Shown here: in pieces, positions 50,923-58,254 of the stretch | Position numbering within the stretch: position 1 is the first letter of the stretch | How the letters are laid out: the number at the start of each line of letters is the position of its first letter | Position numbers and translations under genes: made by a program | Notes under the pieces: model-generated | Told to the model about the DNA's origin: nothing | What the model saw: only the letters and a program-made list of their open reading frames with translations | Databases searched by the model: none | Source of the DNA: Azospirillum baldaniorum | GTDB lineage: Bacteria > Pseudomonadota > Alphaproteobacteria > Azospirillales > Azospirillaceae | Direction of reading: 5' to 3' | Assembly (NCBI RefSeq): GCF_003119195.2 | Contig: NZ_CP022260.1 | Coordinates: 465,501 to 529,500, forward strand | Length of the DNA: 64,000 nt

Positions 50923-52208
50923 TCCCACTGCTGCTGTTCGCCGGCTTCTTCCTTCTGCTGTTCCTCGGCGTGCCCATCGGGGCAGGGCTGGCGCTCGCCG
51001 GGGCAGTGGCCATCGCGCTGGAGGGATCGGGCTTCCTGTCGCTCTCCACGACGGTCTACACCGGGGTGGCGAAGTACCCGCTGCTCGCCATTCCGATGTT
51101 CGTCCTGACCGGGCTGATCTTCGAACGGTCGGGGGTGGCGGCGCGGCTGGTCGCCTTCGCGCTGGCGGTGGTCGGCAAGCGGCAGGGGGCGCTGCCGGCG
51201 GTCGCCATCGTCGTCGCGATGTTCATGGGCGGCATCTCCGGGTCCGGTCCGGCGACCTCCGCCGCGGTCGGTGCGGTGATGACCGCGGCCATGCTGAAGG
51301 AGGGCTATCCCCGCGCCTTCACCGCCAGCGTCATCGGCGCCGCGGCGGCGACCGACATCCTGATCCCGCCCTCCATCGCCTTCATCGTCTACAGCATCCT
51401 GGTGCCGCAGGCGTCGGTCCCGGCCCTGTTCGCCGCCGGGATCGTACCGGGCATCCTGGCCGGTCTGGCGCTGATCGTTCCGGCGGTCTGGCTGTCGCGC
51501 CGCCACGGCTTCGGCGAGGTCGCGCGGGACGGCGAGACGCGCCCGCCCCTGTGGCCCGCTTTCCGCGAGGCGGTGTGGGGGCTGATGGCGCCGGTGGTCA
51601 TCCTCGGCGGGCTGCGCGGCGGGCTGTTCACCCCGACCGAGGCGGCGGTGGTCGCCGCGGCCTACGGCCTGTTCGTCGGATTCTTCGTCTACCGCACCCT
51701 GACCCTGCGCGACCTCTACGGGCTGCTGGTGGAGGCGGCGGAGGTGTCGGGGGTGATCCTGACGGTGGTGGCGCTGGCCGGCGTCTTCGCCTGGGCGACC
51801 GCGACGCTCGGCATCATTGACCCGGTGGCGCGGGGCATTCTGGCGCTGGGGATCGGCGAGTACGGCGTGCTGGCGCTGCTGATCGCGGTGCTGGTGGTGA
51901 TCGGGATGTTCCTGGACGGGGTGTCCACCTTCCTGATCCTGCTGCCGATCCTGGTGCCCATCGCCAACCACTTCCAGTGGGACCTGGTGTGGTTCGGCGT
52001 GATCCTGACCATGAAGCTGGCCATCGGCCAGTTCACCCCGCCGATGGCCGTCAATCTGATGGTCACCTGCAAGATCGCCGGAACCACGATGGAGGCGACG
52101 GTGCGCTGGGTCGGCTGGCTGATCGTCGCGATGTTCGTGGCGCTCGCGCTGGTCGCCGCTCTGCCGCAGCTCGCCCTGTGGATTCCCCACACGCTGGGTT
52201 ACGAGTGA
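50919..52208 (+). CDS. dctM: TRAP transporter large permease DctM
   Basis: Large membrane subunit of 429 residues with about twelve hydrophobic segments, the usual size. Family blocks: FLGVPIGAGLALAGAVAIAL, FMGGISGSGPATSAAVGAV, GYPRAFTASVIGAAAATDIL in part, LIPPSIAFIVYSI and FTPPMAVNLMVTCKIAG. It uses an ion gradient to import the DctP-bound ligand. The SDR gene starts 10 bases downstream. Confidence 0.9.
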   Translation: MIPLLLFAGFFLLLFLGVPIGAGLALAGAVAIALEGSGFLSLSTTVYTGVAKYPLLAIPMFVLTGLIFERSGVAARLVAFALAVVGKRQGALPAVAIVVAMFMGGISGSGPATSAAVGAVMTAAMLKEGYPRAFTASVIGAAAATDILIPPSIAFIVYSILVPQASVPALFAAGIVPGILAGLALIVPAVWLSRRHGFGEVARDGETRPPLWPAFREAVWGLMAPVVILGGLRGGLFTPTEAAVVAAAYGLFVGFFVYRTLTLRDLYGLLVEAAEVSGVILTVVALAGVFAWATATLGIIDPVARGILALGIGEYGVLALLIAVLVVIGMFLDGVSTFLILLPILVPIANHFQWDLVWFGVILTMKLAIGQFTPPMAVNLMVTCKIAGTTMEATVRWVGWLIVAMFVALALVAALPQLALWIPHTLGYE

Positions 52209-52218
52209 GTCGCGCATC

Positions 52219-53022
52219 ATGAGCGAAGCAAAGGCCGGGCGTCTGGCCGGTAAAGTCGCCCTGGTGTTCGGTGCCGGTTCTTCCGCCCCCGGCTGGGGCA
52301 ATGGCAAGGCGACGGCGGTCGCCTACGCCCGCGAGGGCGCCCGCGTGGTCGCCGTGGACAAGGTCACCGAAGCCGCGGAGGAAACCGCCGCCCTGATCGC
52401 GGCGGAGGGCTTCGCGGCGCTGGCCGTCACCGCCGACGTGACGAGAGGGCCGGAGGTCGCGGCGGCGGTCGAGCGCACGCTCGCCGCCCACGGCCGCATC
52501 GACATCCTGCACAACAACGTCGGCATCACCGAGCCCGGCGGGCCGGTGGAAACCAGCGAGGAGAGCTGGCGCCGGGTGCTCGACACCGACCTGACCGGCG
52601 TTTTCCTGACTTGCAAGCAGGTGCTGCCGGTGATGGTGGCGCAGCGGTCGGGGGCGATCGTCAACATCTCCTCCATCGCCGCGATCCGCTGGGCCTACCC
52701 CTACATCGGCTACGCGGCGGCGAAGGCTGGGGTCAACCAGTTCACCGTCGCGGTGGCCCGACAGCACGCCCGCGACGGAATCCGCGCCAACGCCGTCATG
52801 CCCGGCCTGATCGACACGCCGATGGCTCGCAGCCAGATCGCCGCCCATTACAAGGACGCCGGGGAGATGCGCCGGGCGCGCGACGCGCTGTGTCCGCTGG
52901 GCTTCCAGGGCACGGCCTGGGACATCGCCGCGGCGTCGGTCTTCCTGGCCTCGGACGAGGCGCGCTACATCACCGGCGTGTGCCTGCCGGTGGACGGCGG
53001 GCTCAGCCTCGGCATCGGCTGA
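52219..53022 (+). CDS. Short-chain dehydrogenase/reductase
   Basis: NAD(P)-dependent SDR of 267 residues. The nucleotide motif is VALVFGAGSSAPGWGNGKA with a longer glycine-rich loop than classical TGxxxGxG. NNVG, the catalytic Ser block IVNISSIAA and YAAAKAGVNQF (YxxxK) are intact, and the C-terminus ITGVCLPVDGGLSLG is typical. Last gene of the plus-strand acoAB-dctPQM-SDR operon; it may interconvert the imported hydroxyacid or acetoin with its keto form (inference). It ends 14 bases from the convergent metQ-like gene; no terminator is evident. Confidence 0.88.
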   Translation: MSEAKAGRLAGKVALVFGAGSSAPGWGNGKATAVAYAREGARVVAVDKVTEAAEETAALIAAEGFAALAVTADVTRGPEVAAAVERTLAAHGRIDILHNNVGITEPGGPVETSEESWRRVLDTDLTGVFLTCKQVLPVMVAQRSGAIVNISSIAAIRWAYPYIGYAAAKAGVNQFTVAVARQHARDGIRANAVMPGLIDTPMARSQIAAHYKDAGEMRRARDALCPLGFQGTAWDIAAASVFLASDEARYITGVCLPVDGGLSLGIG

Positions 53023-53036
53023 GCCCGCTTCCACAC

Positions 53037-53816
53037 TTACCAGCCGGGAACGGCGGCGCCGTTGAACCTGGTCTGGATGAACTCCTTCACCACCGGCGAC
53101 TGGTAGGCGGCGACGAATTTCTTCACCCAGGGCTGGTCGGCGTCCTTCCTGCGCACGACGATCTCGCAGGTGTACTGCGACTGCGGGCTCTCCAGGATCA
53201 GCGAATCCTTGACCGGGTTCAGCTTCGCCTCTAGCGCGTAGTTGGTGTTGACGGCCGACGCGTCCACGTCGTCCAGCGAATGGACGAGCTGCGGCGATTC
53301 CAGCTCCACGATCTTCAGCTTCTTCGGGTTCTCGACGATGTCGAGCGGGGTGGCCTTGATGCCGGCCCCCGGCTTCAGCTTGATCAGCCCGGCGCTCTCC
53401 AGCAGCAGGAGCGAGCGGGCGCCGTTGCTGGGGTCGTTGGGGATGGAGATGGACGCACCCGCCGGCAGGTCGGCCACCGTCTTGTGGCGCTTGGAATAGA
53501 CGGCGATGGGGAACAGCGTGGTCTTGCCGACCGGCACGATGTCGTAGCCGCGGGCGTCGATCTGCGCCTTCAGGAAGGGCAGATGCTGGTAGGAGTTGGC
53601 TTCCAGGTCGCCGGCGGCCAGCGCGGCGTTCGGCTGGATGTATTCGGTGAACTCGACGATCTGGATGTCCAACCCGTCCTTGGCGGCGTTGGCCTTGACG
53701 ACCTCCAGAATCTGGGCGTGCGGGCCGGAGGTGGCACCGACCTTGATGGTCTGGGCCTGTGCCGGGGCGGCCAGGGCAAGCAAGAGACCGGTCGTGGCGA
53801 GAATGAGGCGCTTCAT
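53037..53816 (-). CDS. MetQ/NlpA-family ABC substrate-binding protein (orphan)
   Basis: Binding protein of 259 residues of the D/L-methionine (MetQ) family. The signal peptide ends near APAQAQT; the usual lipobox cysteine is absent, so it is a soluble periplasmic protein. Family blocks: IKVGATSGPHAQILEVVK, LDIQIVEFTEYIQPNAALA, LEANSYQHLPFLK, and SIPNDPSNGARSLLLLESAG in part. No metN or metI is nearby. It is the last gene of the sarcosine-oxidase operon, 35 bases after the CitE-like gene. Ligand not certain; methionine or another methylated compound is possible. Confidence 0.85.
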   Translation of the reverse strand: MKRLILATTGLLLALAAPAQAQTIKVGATSGPHAQILEVVKANAAKDGLDIQIVEFTEYIQPNAALAAGDLEANSYQHLPFLKAQIDARGYDIVPVGKTTLFPIAVYSKRHKTVADLPAGASISIPNDPSNGARSLLLLESAGLIKLKPGAGIKATPLDIVENPKKLKIVELESPQLVHSLDDVDASAVNTNYALEAKLNPVKDSLILESPQSQYTCEIVVRRKDADQPWVKKFVAAYQSPVVKEFIQTRFNGAAVPGW

Positions 53817-53851
53817 GATGGATGCGGTCTTTCCGATGGGACGAACGGGGA

Positions 53852-54703
53852 TCAGGCAGCAGTGCCGGCAGTGAAGAGGATGCGTTCCATCTCGCGGATC
53901 ACCGGCTTTTCGATCAGCTTGCCGTCCACGACGACGAGGCCGGTCGTGCTCTCCTGGAAGGCGGCGATGATGCGGCGGGCGTGGGCCACCTCCTCCTCCG
54001 TGGGTGTGAAGGCGGCATGGATGGCCGGCAGGTGGCCGGGATGGATCAGCGCTTTGCCGGTGAAGCCCAGCGCTGCGGCGCGGCGGGCTTCCGTTTCCAG
54101 CCCGGCGGCGTCCTCCAGGTCGAGGAAAGGCACGTCCAGCACGGCGACGCCGGCCCGCGCCGCCGCGTGCACGATGCGCGAGCGGGCGTAGAGCAATGCG
54201 TCCCAGGTCGGGCGGACACGCAATTCCGCCGACAGGTCGACGGCGCCGATGAACAGGGCGACGATGGAGGGATCGGCCTCGGCGATCTCGGCCACCCGTT
54301 CCAGCCCCTCCGCCGTCTCGATGATGACGTAGAGGGCGACCGGCTCGGGACGCGAGCGCAGCAGGTCGGCGACGATCCGCACCTCGTCGGCGGAGCGCAC
54401 CTTGGGCAGGACCAGCGCGTCGGGCAGAGTCTCCAGCTTCAGGATGGCGTCGACGTCGGCGATCCCTTCCGGGGAGCGGATGCTGTTGATGCGCAGGGCC
54501 TTTTCCGCCCGCGCGGCGCGCTGCTCGTGATAGGTGGGAAGGGAGAGGGCGCGCGCTTCGTCCTTGCGGTCGGGAGCGACCGCGTCTTCCAGGTCGATGC
54601 ACACCACGTCCGCGCCCGTCTCCAGCGCCTTGGCGAAGCGGTCGGGGCGGAGGCCGGGCACGAACAGGAAGCTGCGGCGGCGGACGGATCGAAGGTCGGT
54701 CAT
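53852..54703 (-). CDS. HpcH/HpaI aldolase / CitE-like lyase
   Basis: Mg-dependent C-C lyase of 283 residues. It opens RRRSFLFVPGLRPDRFAKAL, then VVCIDLEDAVAPDRKDEAR, LVLPKVRSADEV, IIETAEGLER (Glu ligand) and an ALFIGAVDLSAEL Asp block, all typical of the citrate lyase beta / malyl-CoA lyase family. GFTGKALIHPGHLPAIHAAF is the C-terminal signature. The ATG at 54701-54703 overlaps the flavoprotein stop by 4 bases. Acyl-CoA or free-acid substrate unknown. Confidence 0.87.
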   Translation of the reverse strand: MTDLRSVRRRSFLFVPGLRPDRFAKALETGADVVCIDLEDAVAPDRKDEARALSLPTYHEQRAARAEKALRINSIRSPEGIADVDAILKLETLPDALVLPKVRSADEVRIVADLLRSRPEPVALYVIIETAEGLERVAEIAEADPSIVALFIGAVDLSAELRVRPTWDALLYARSRIVHAAARAGVAVLDVPFLDLEDAAGLETEARRAAALGFTGKALIHPGHLPAIHAAFTPTEEEVAHARRIIAAFQESTTGLVVVDGKLIEKPVIREMERILFTAGTAA

Positions 54704-56184
54704 GTCGGTGTTTCCGTGTCTCGGAACGAGGATGAATCGACCGGCGGGCTCCACAGCGCGTGGGCGTATTCCTCGCCGGTCAGGTCGGGGGTGTCGAAGG
54801 AGCGCAGGCGCTCCAGATGCACCGCGCGGTCGGCGAGCCACAGGTCGCGCCCGATGGCGGAAACGAGGCGGGGAACGCCGTGCTTCAGGCTGGCGATCTC
54901 CCCGACCGCTCGCCCGTGGCTGACGACGCCGCCGTAAGTGAAATTGTGGATGTCCTTCAGGAAGGGCGCGGTGCCGGGGACCTTCCCGACGAATTCGAAG
55001 CCCGGCCCCAGATAGGGGTTGGCGGCCAACGCCGCGTCCTCCTCGCCGGGCGGCGGGCTGTAGCGGTCGCGCCAGAGGGCGATGGCGTCCGCAAAGCCGG
55101 CCAGTTCCGGACGGCGGGCGAGGTCAGCGCGGTAGCCGGTGCCGGCGATCACACAGTCGAAGCGGTGGCGCCCGTCGGCGGCCTCCACCTCGACGGCCCT
55201 CCCGGCGTCGCGCGCCGCGGTCCAGCCGGCGGCCAGATGCAGGTGGAAGTTGGGAAAGCGCGTGGCGCGGCGCACCGTGTCCGGCATCGGGCCGGGCGCG
55301 TTCGCGAAGAAGCGCCGCATCAGGCTCCAGCGGTCGGCGTCCGGCAGCTCGTGGAAATGGTCGAGCGCCCCGGCGTAGGACAGGCCCTTGACCGTGGTGA
55401 CCCGCGTCAGGTCGGCGTTGCGGCAGAACAGGTGGACGGCGGCGGCGCCCCGCTCCAGAGCGGTGGCGGCGGTGTCGAAGGCGGAGGAGGCCGCCCCGAG
55501 AACGCCGATCACCTTTCCGCCAAGCGCCGCGAAGTCGATGGGATCATCGGTGTGGGCGTAGAGGCTCCGCGGCAGGCTGTCCGCGATGACCGGCGGGACG
55601 AAGGGGCCGCCGCTGCCGTCCATCCCGGTCGCCAGCACCAGCTTGCGCGCTGTCTCGGTCCGGGCCTCGCCGTCCCGCTCCAAATACAAACGGAAGCCGC
55701 GCGGCGCCGTCGCGTCCAGCGGCTCGATGCGGGTCAGGCGGGTGCGGTTGCGCACGGCAATCCCGGTCGCACGCCGATACCAGCGCACATAATCCGCCCA
55801 CACCGTGCGCGGGATGCGCCCGACGGCGGCGTAGGCGTCCGCCCCGAACGCCGCCTCGTACCAGGATCGGAAGGTCAGGCCCGGCAGGCCGAGTTCCGGG
55901 CCGGGCAGGGTCTTGACCGACCGCAGGGTCTGCATGCGGGCGGTGGTTTCCCACACGCCCTCGCGGCCCTCCTCCGCGGCGTCGATGACGGTGATGTTGG
56001 CGATGCCCGCGCGGCGCAGCGCGAAGGCGACGGCCAGCCCGCTCTGCCCGGCGCCGACGACAGCCACGTCGTGGTCGATGCCGGGGCTGGGCGGCACCCA
56101 GTTGCCGCCGTCGTCGCCCAGCCGATCCAGAGCGCGCGTCACATCCGCGGCCAGCGCGTCCACGGCGGCGATCTCGATGGTCAT
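54700..56184 (-). CDS. FAD/NAD(P)-dependent flavoprotein monooxygenase-like protein
   Basis: Flavoprotein of 494 residues. The FAD motif VAVVGAGQSGLAVAFALRRA starts near residue 40, and a second Rossmann motif VIGVLGAASSAFDTAATALE near 225 would bind NADPH. The region between has TLPGPELGLPGLTFRSWYEA and RIPRTVWADYVRWYR, as in group B flavin monooxygenases of the YUC/FMO type. The FxGxxxHxxx identity motif is not obvious. I chose ATG 56182-56184, which overlaps the upstream stop by 4 bases. It probably oxygenates an N- or S-containing compound; the substrate is unknown. Confidence 0.82.
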   Translation of the reverse strand: MTIEIAAVDALAADVTRALDRLGDDGGNWVPPSPGIDHDVAVVGAGQSGLAVAFALRRAGIANITVIDAAEEGREGVWETTARMQTLRSVKTLPGPELGLPGLTFRSWYEAAFGADAYAAVGRIPRTVWADYVRWYRRATGIAVRNRTRLTRIEPLDATAPRGFRLYLERDGEARTETARKLVLATGMDGSGGPFVPPVIADSLPRSLYAHTDDPIDFAALGGKVIGVLGAASSAFDTAATALERGAAAVHLFCRNADLTRVTTVKGLSYAGALDHFHELPDADRWSLMRRFFANAPGPMPDTVRRATRFPNFHLHLAAGWTAARDAGRAVEVEAADGRHRFDCVIAGTGYRADLARRPELAGFADAIALWRDRYSPPPGEEDAALAANPYLGPGFEFVGKVPGTAPFLKDIHNFTYGGVVSHGRAVGEIASLKHGVPRLVSAIGRDLWLADRAVHLERLRSFDTPDLTGEEYAHALWSPPVDSSSFRDTETPT

Positions 56185-56636
56185 GACTGTTCTCCAGCAG
56201 GAGCCGTGACCGGGACCGGCTCGATCCACATGCGCACCTTCACCGCACCGAAGCCGCCGACCGCCGGGCCGGGGTCGGTGCAGTGGGCGCCCGGCAGGGA
56301 CAGGGACACCGCACCCTCCCGACCAAAACGGTCGAAGGCGATGCCGACACGCTGCGCCAGCATTCCCATCAGGAAGACGCAGACCGGCCCGGTCGTCTGG
56401 GCCGGGTCCAGATGGGCGCCCTGCATGACGTAGCGCTGGCCGACGCGGACCCCGGCCATGCAGCGTTCGGCCTCCACGACCTCCGCCACCACCTGATAGC
56501 GGGCGCAGCCCTCGAAGAAGCCTTTGGAGCTTTCCAGCATCGCGGCGACCTCGGGGCGCTCGGCCTCCGGCGTGTCGGCGATGAAGGCGTCGGGCACCGC
56601 GCGCCCGAAGAAGTCGGCGGCTGTCTTGCGGTCCAT
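56181..56636 (-). CDS. Uncharacterised small protein, possibly TIGR04076-like
   Basis: Conserved-looking protein of 151 residues with no signal peptide or membrane segment. The first half is helical (about residues 1-45). The second half has YQVVAEVVEAERCMAGVRVG and QRYVMQGAHLDPAQTTGPVC, a layout resembling small TIGR04076-type proteins with conserved cysteines, though this match is weak. Start ATG 56634-56636. Tight packing between the dipeptidase (23 bases) and the flavoprotein (4-base overlap) suggests a subunit or helper of the pathway. Confidence 0.7.
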   Translation of the reverse strand: MDRKTAADFFGRAVPDAFIADTPEAERPEVAAMLESSKGFFEGCARYQVVAEVVEAERCMAGVRVGQRYVMQGAHLDPAQTTGPVCVFLMGMLAQRVGIAFDRFGREGAVSLSLPGAHCTDPGPAVGGFGAVKVRMWIEPVPVTAPAGEQS

Positions 56637-56659
56637 GATCGGATGCCTCCTCCGTCGCC

Positions 56660-57643
56660 TCAGCGGCCCGCCGGGTCGCGCCAGACCTCGCCGAACAGGC
56701 GCAGCCAGTTGCCGCCCAGCAGCTTGGCGATGCGCGGCTCCGGCCAGCGGCGGCGCTCCATGGCGGCGGTCAGGTTGGGGAAGCCGTCCAGCCGCTCGAA
56801 GCCCGGCGGGTTGCGCACCTCTCCCACCTCCAGCAGGCGGCGCCCGGTGCCTTTGTCGAGCGTGAAGTAGCGGATGCCGTCGGCGTCCACGTCCTGGGTG
56901 AAGTCGGTGCCGATGGCGACGTGGTCCTCGCCGCACAGATTTACGGTGTGCTCGATGGCGTCCAGATAGTCGTCGATGGTGCTGTCGTTGCCGCGCGGCA
57001 TGAAGGGCGGGAACATGGTCACGCCGACCACGCCGCCGCGCTCCGCGATGAAGCGCAGCTCCGCGTCGGTCTTATTGCGCGGGTGGTCCTTCAGCGCCCT
57101 GGGTGCGCAGTGGGTGTAGGCGACCGGCTGGCGGGAGGCGAGGATCGCCTCCTCCGCGGTGCGCGACCCGACGTGGCTGAGGTCGATCAGGATGCCGACG
57201 CGGTTCAGCTCCGCCACCAGATCGCGCCCGAAGTCGGTCAGCCCGCCGTCGCGGCTCTCCAGGCAACCCGATCCCACCGAATTGGCCGTGTGGTAGGTGA
57301 GCTGCACGACCCTCAAGCCCAGCTCGTGGAACAGCGCCACATAGGGCAGGTGGTCGCCGAAGCCGGTGGAGTTCTGCCAGCCCAGGATCACCCCGACCCG
57401 GCCCGTGTCCTTGGCGCGGGCGATGTCCTCCACCTTATGCACCGGGGCCAGCAGGTCGGCGTGCTCGCGCAGCCGGACCTTCCATTGGGCGACGGCGTGC
57501 AGCGACGGCTCCAGCCCTTCCCAGACGGAGCAGGTGCAATTGGCGGCGGCGATGCCGCCCTGCCGCATGCTCTCGAACACCGAACGGCTCCAGCGGGAAA
57601 CGATCAGGCCGTCGATGACGGTCAGGGACTCGTGCAGGCTCAT
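56660..57643 (-). CDS. Membrane-dipeptidase (M19) family protein lacking part of the metal site
   Basis: Amidohydrolase-fold protein of 327 residues of peptidase family M19. In renal dipeptidase the first metal ligands are HxD in DGHND; here the block reads VIDGLIVSRWSRSVFESMRQ, with no HxD. The bridging Glu position reads GWQNSTG. The two later histidines, in DLSHVGSRTA and YTHCAPRAL, are kept. The subfamily with GGIAAANCTCSVWEG is found in glycine-betaine/sarcosine gene clusters of pseudomonads (from memory of that family). The ATG at 57641-57643 overlaps soxG by 4 bases. Its activity may differ from a dipeptidase. Confidence 0.82.
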   Translation of the reverse strand: MSLHESLTVIDGLIVSRWSRSVFESMRQGGIAAANCTCSVWEGLEPSLHAVAQWKVRLREHADLLAPVHKVEDIARAKDTGRVGVILGWQNSTGFGDHLPYVALFHELGLRVVQLTYHTANSVGSGCLESRDGGLTDFGRDLVAELNRVGILIDLSHVGSRTAEEAILASRQPVAYTHCAPRALKDHPRNKTDAELRFIAERGGVVGVTMFPPFMPRGNDSTIDDYLDAIEHTVNLCGEDHVAIGTDFTQDVDADGIRYFTLDKGTGRRLLEVGEVRNPPGFERLDGFPNLTAAMERRRWPEPRIAKLLGGNWLRLFGEVWRDPAGR

Positions 57644-58254
57644 CGGGGGAAGCTCTCGTTGTTCGAAGGGTGGTCGAGGGCCGCGTCGGCCAGCCAGGAC
57701 CACAGGTATCCGGCCCAGGGCCGTTCGACGTGGAGGTGGAAGACCGGGCCATCCCCGCCGTCCTCCACCCGTTGCAGAAGGACGCCGATGCGCCCGAGCC
57801 GGGTGCGCGTCGCCCGGCCCGCCGGGAAGGCGGACGGATGCAGGTCGAGCGCGGTGCCGCCGGCCAGCACGTCGCGGGAGCGCGGGCCGGACAATTCGAG
57901 ATCCGGCAGGCCGTCGCCCACCTCCGCCGCGGCCAGCCCGGCGCGCAGCAGGATAGGGGCAAGGCTGCCCGGCCCGGTGCCCAGCACCAGCCATTCGTCA
58001 GGACCGAGCCACAGGATGTCCGCGACGGGGGAGTGCGCGGGGACACCCGGCTGTTCCGGCGGGACGACGCCCAGCACGCCAGCGGCGGCGGCGCTCCACG
58101 CGGACGTGATGCGCCCGCGCAGCAGGGTCTTGGGACGGTGGCCAGGATCGCACAGGCGGACGACACCGGGGCGCTCGAAGAGGCCTCGCGGCGCCACCTC
58201 CGCGAAGGCGCTGCGCGGCGTTGGACGCTCGGCTTTCGTCAGGTCGTCAGGCAT
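57640..58254 (-). CDS. soxG: Sarcosine oxidase gamma subunit SoxG
   Basis: Gamma subunit of heterotetrameric sarcosine oxidase, 204 residues, the usual length. It shows GVVRLCDPGHRPKTLLRGRI, GPDEWLVLGTG and the C-terminal RIGVLLQRVEDGGDGPVFHL in part, followed by VERPWAGYLWSWLADAAL; these fit SoxG and its distant GcvT-like fold. It overlaps soxA by 8 bases. Confidence 0.88.
   Translation of the reverse strand: MPDDLTKAERPTPRSAFAEVAPRGLFERPGVVRLCDPGHRPKTLLRGRITSAWSAAAAGVLGVVPPEQPGVPAHSPVADILWLGPDEWLVLGTGPGSLAPILLRAGLAAAEVGDGLPDLELSGPRSRDVLAGGTALDLHPSAFPAGRATRTRLGRIGVLLQRVEDGGDGPVFHLHVERPWAGYLWSWLADAALDHPSNNESFPR

Noticed and set aside
53023..53036. Terminator between the convergent SDR and MetQ-like genes
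   Set aside because: The 14-base gap holds no stem-loop; any terminator would have to lie inside coding sequence.
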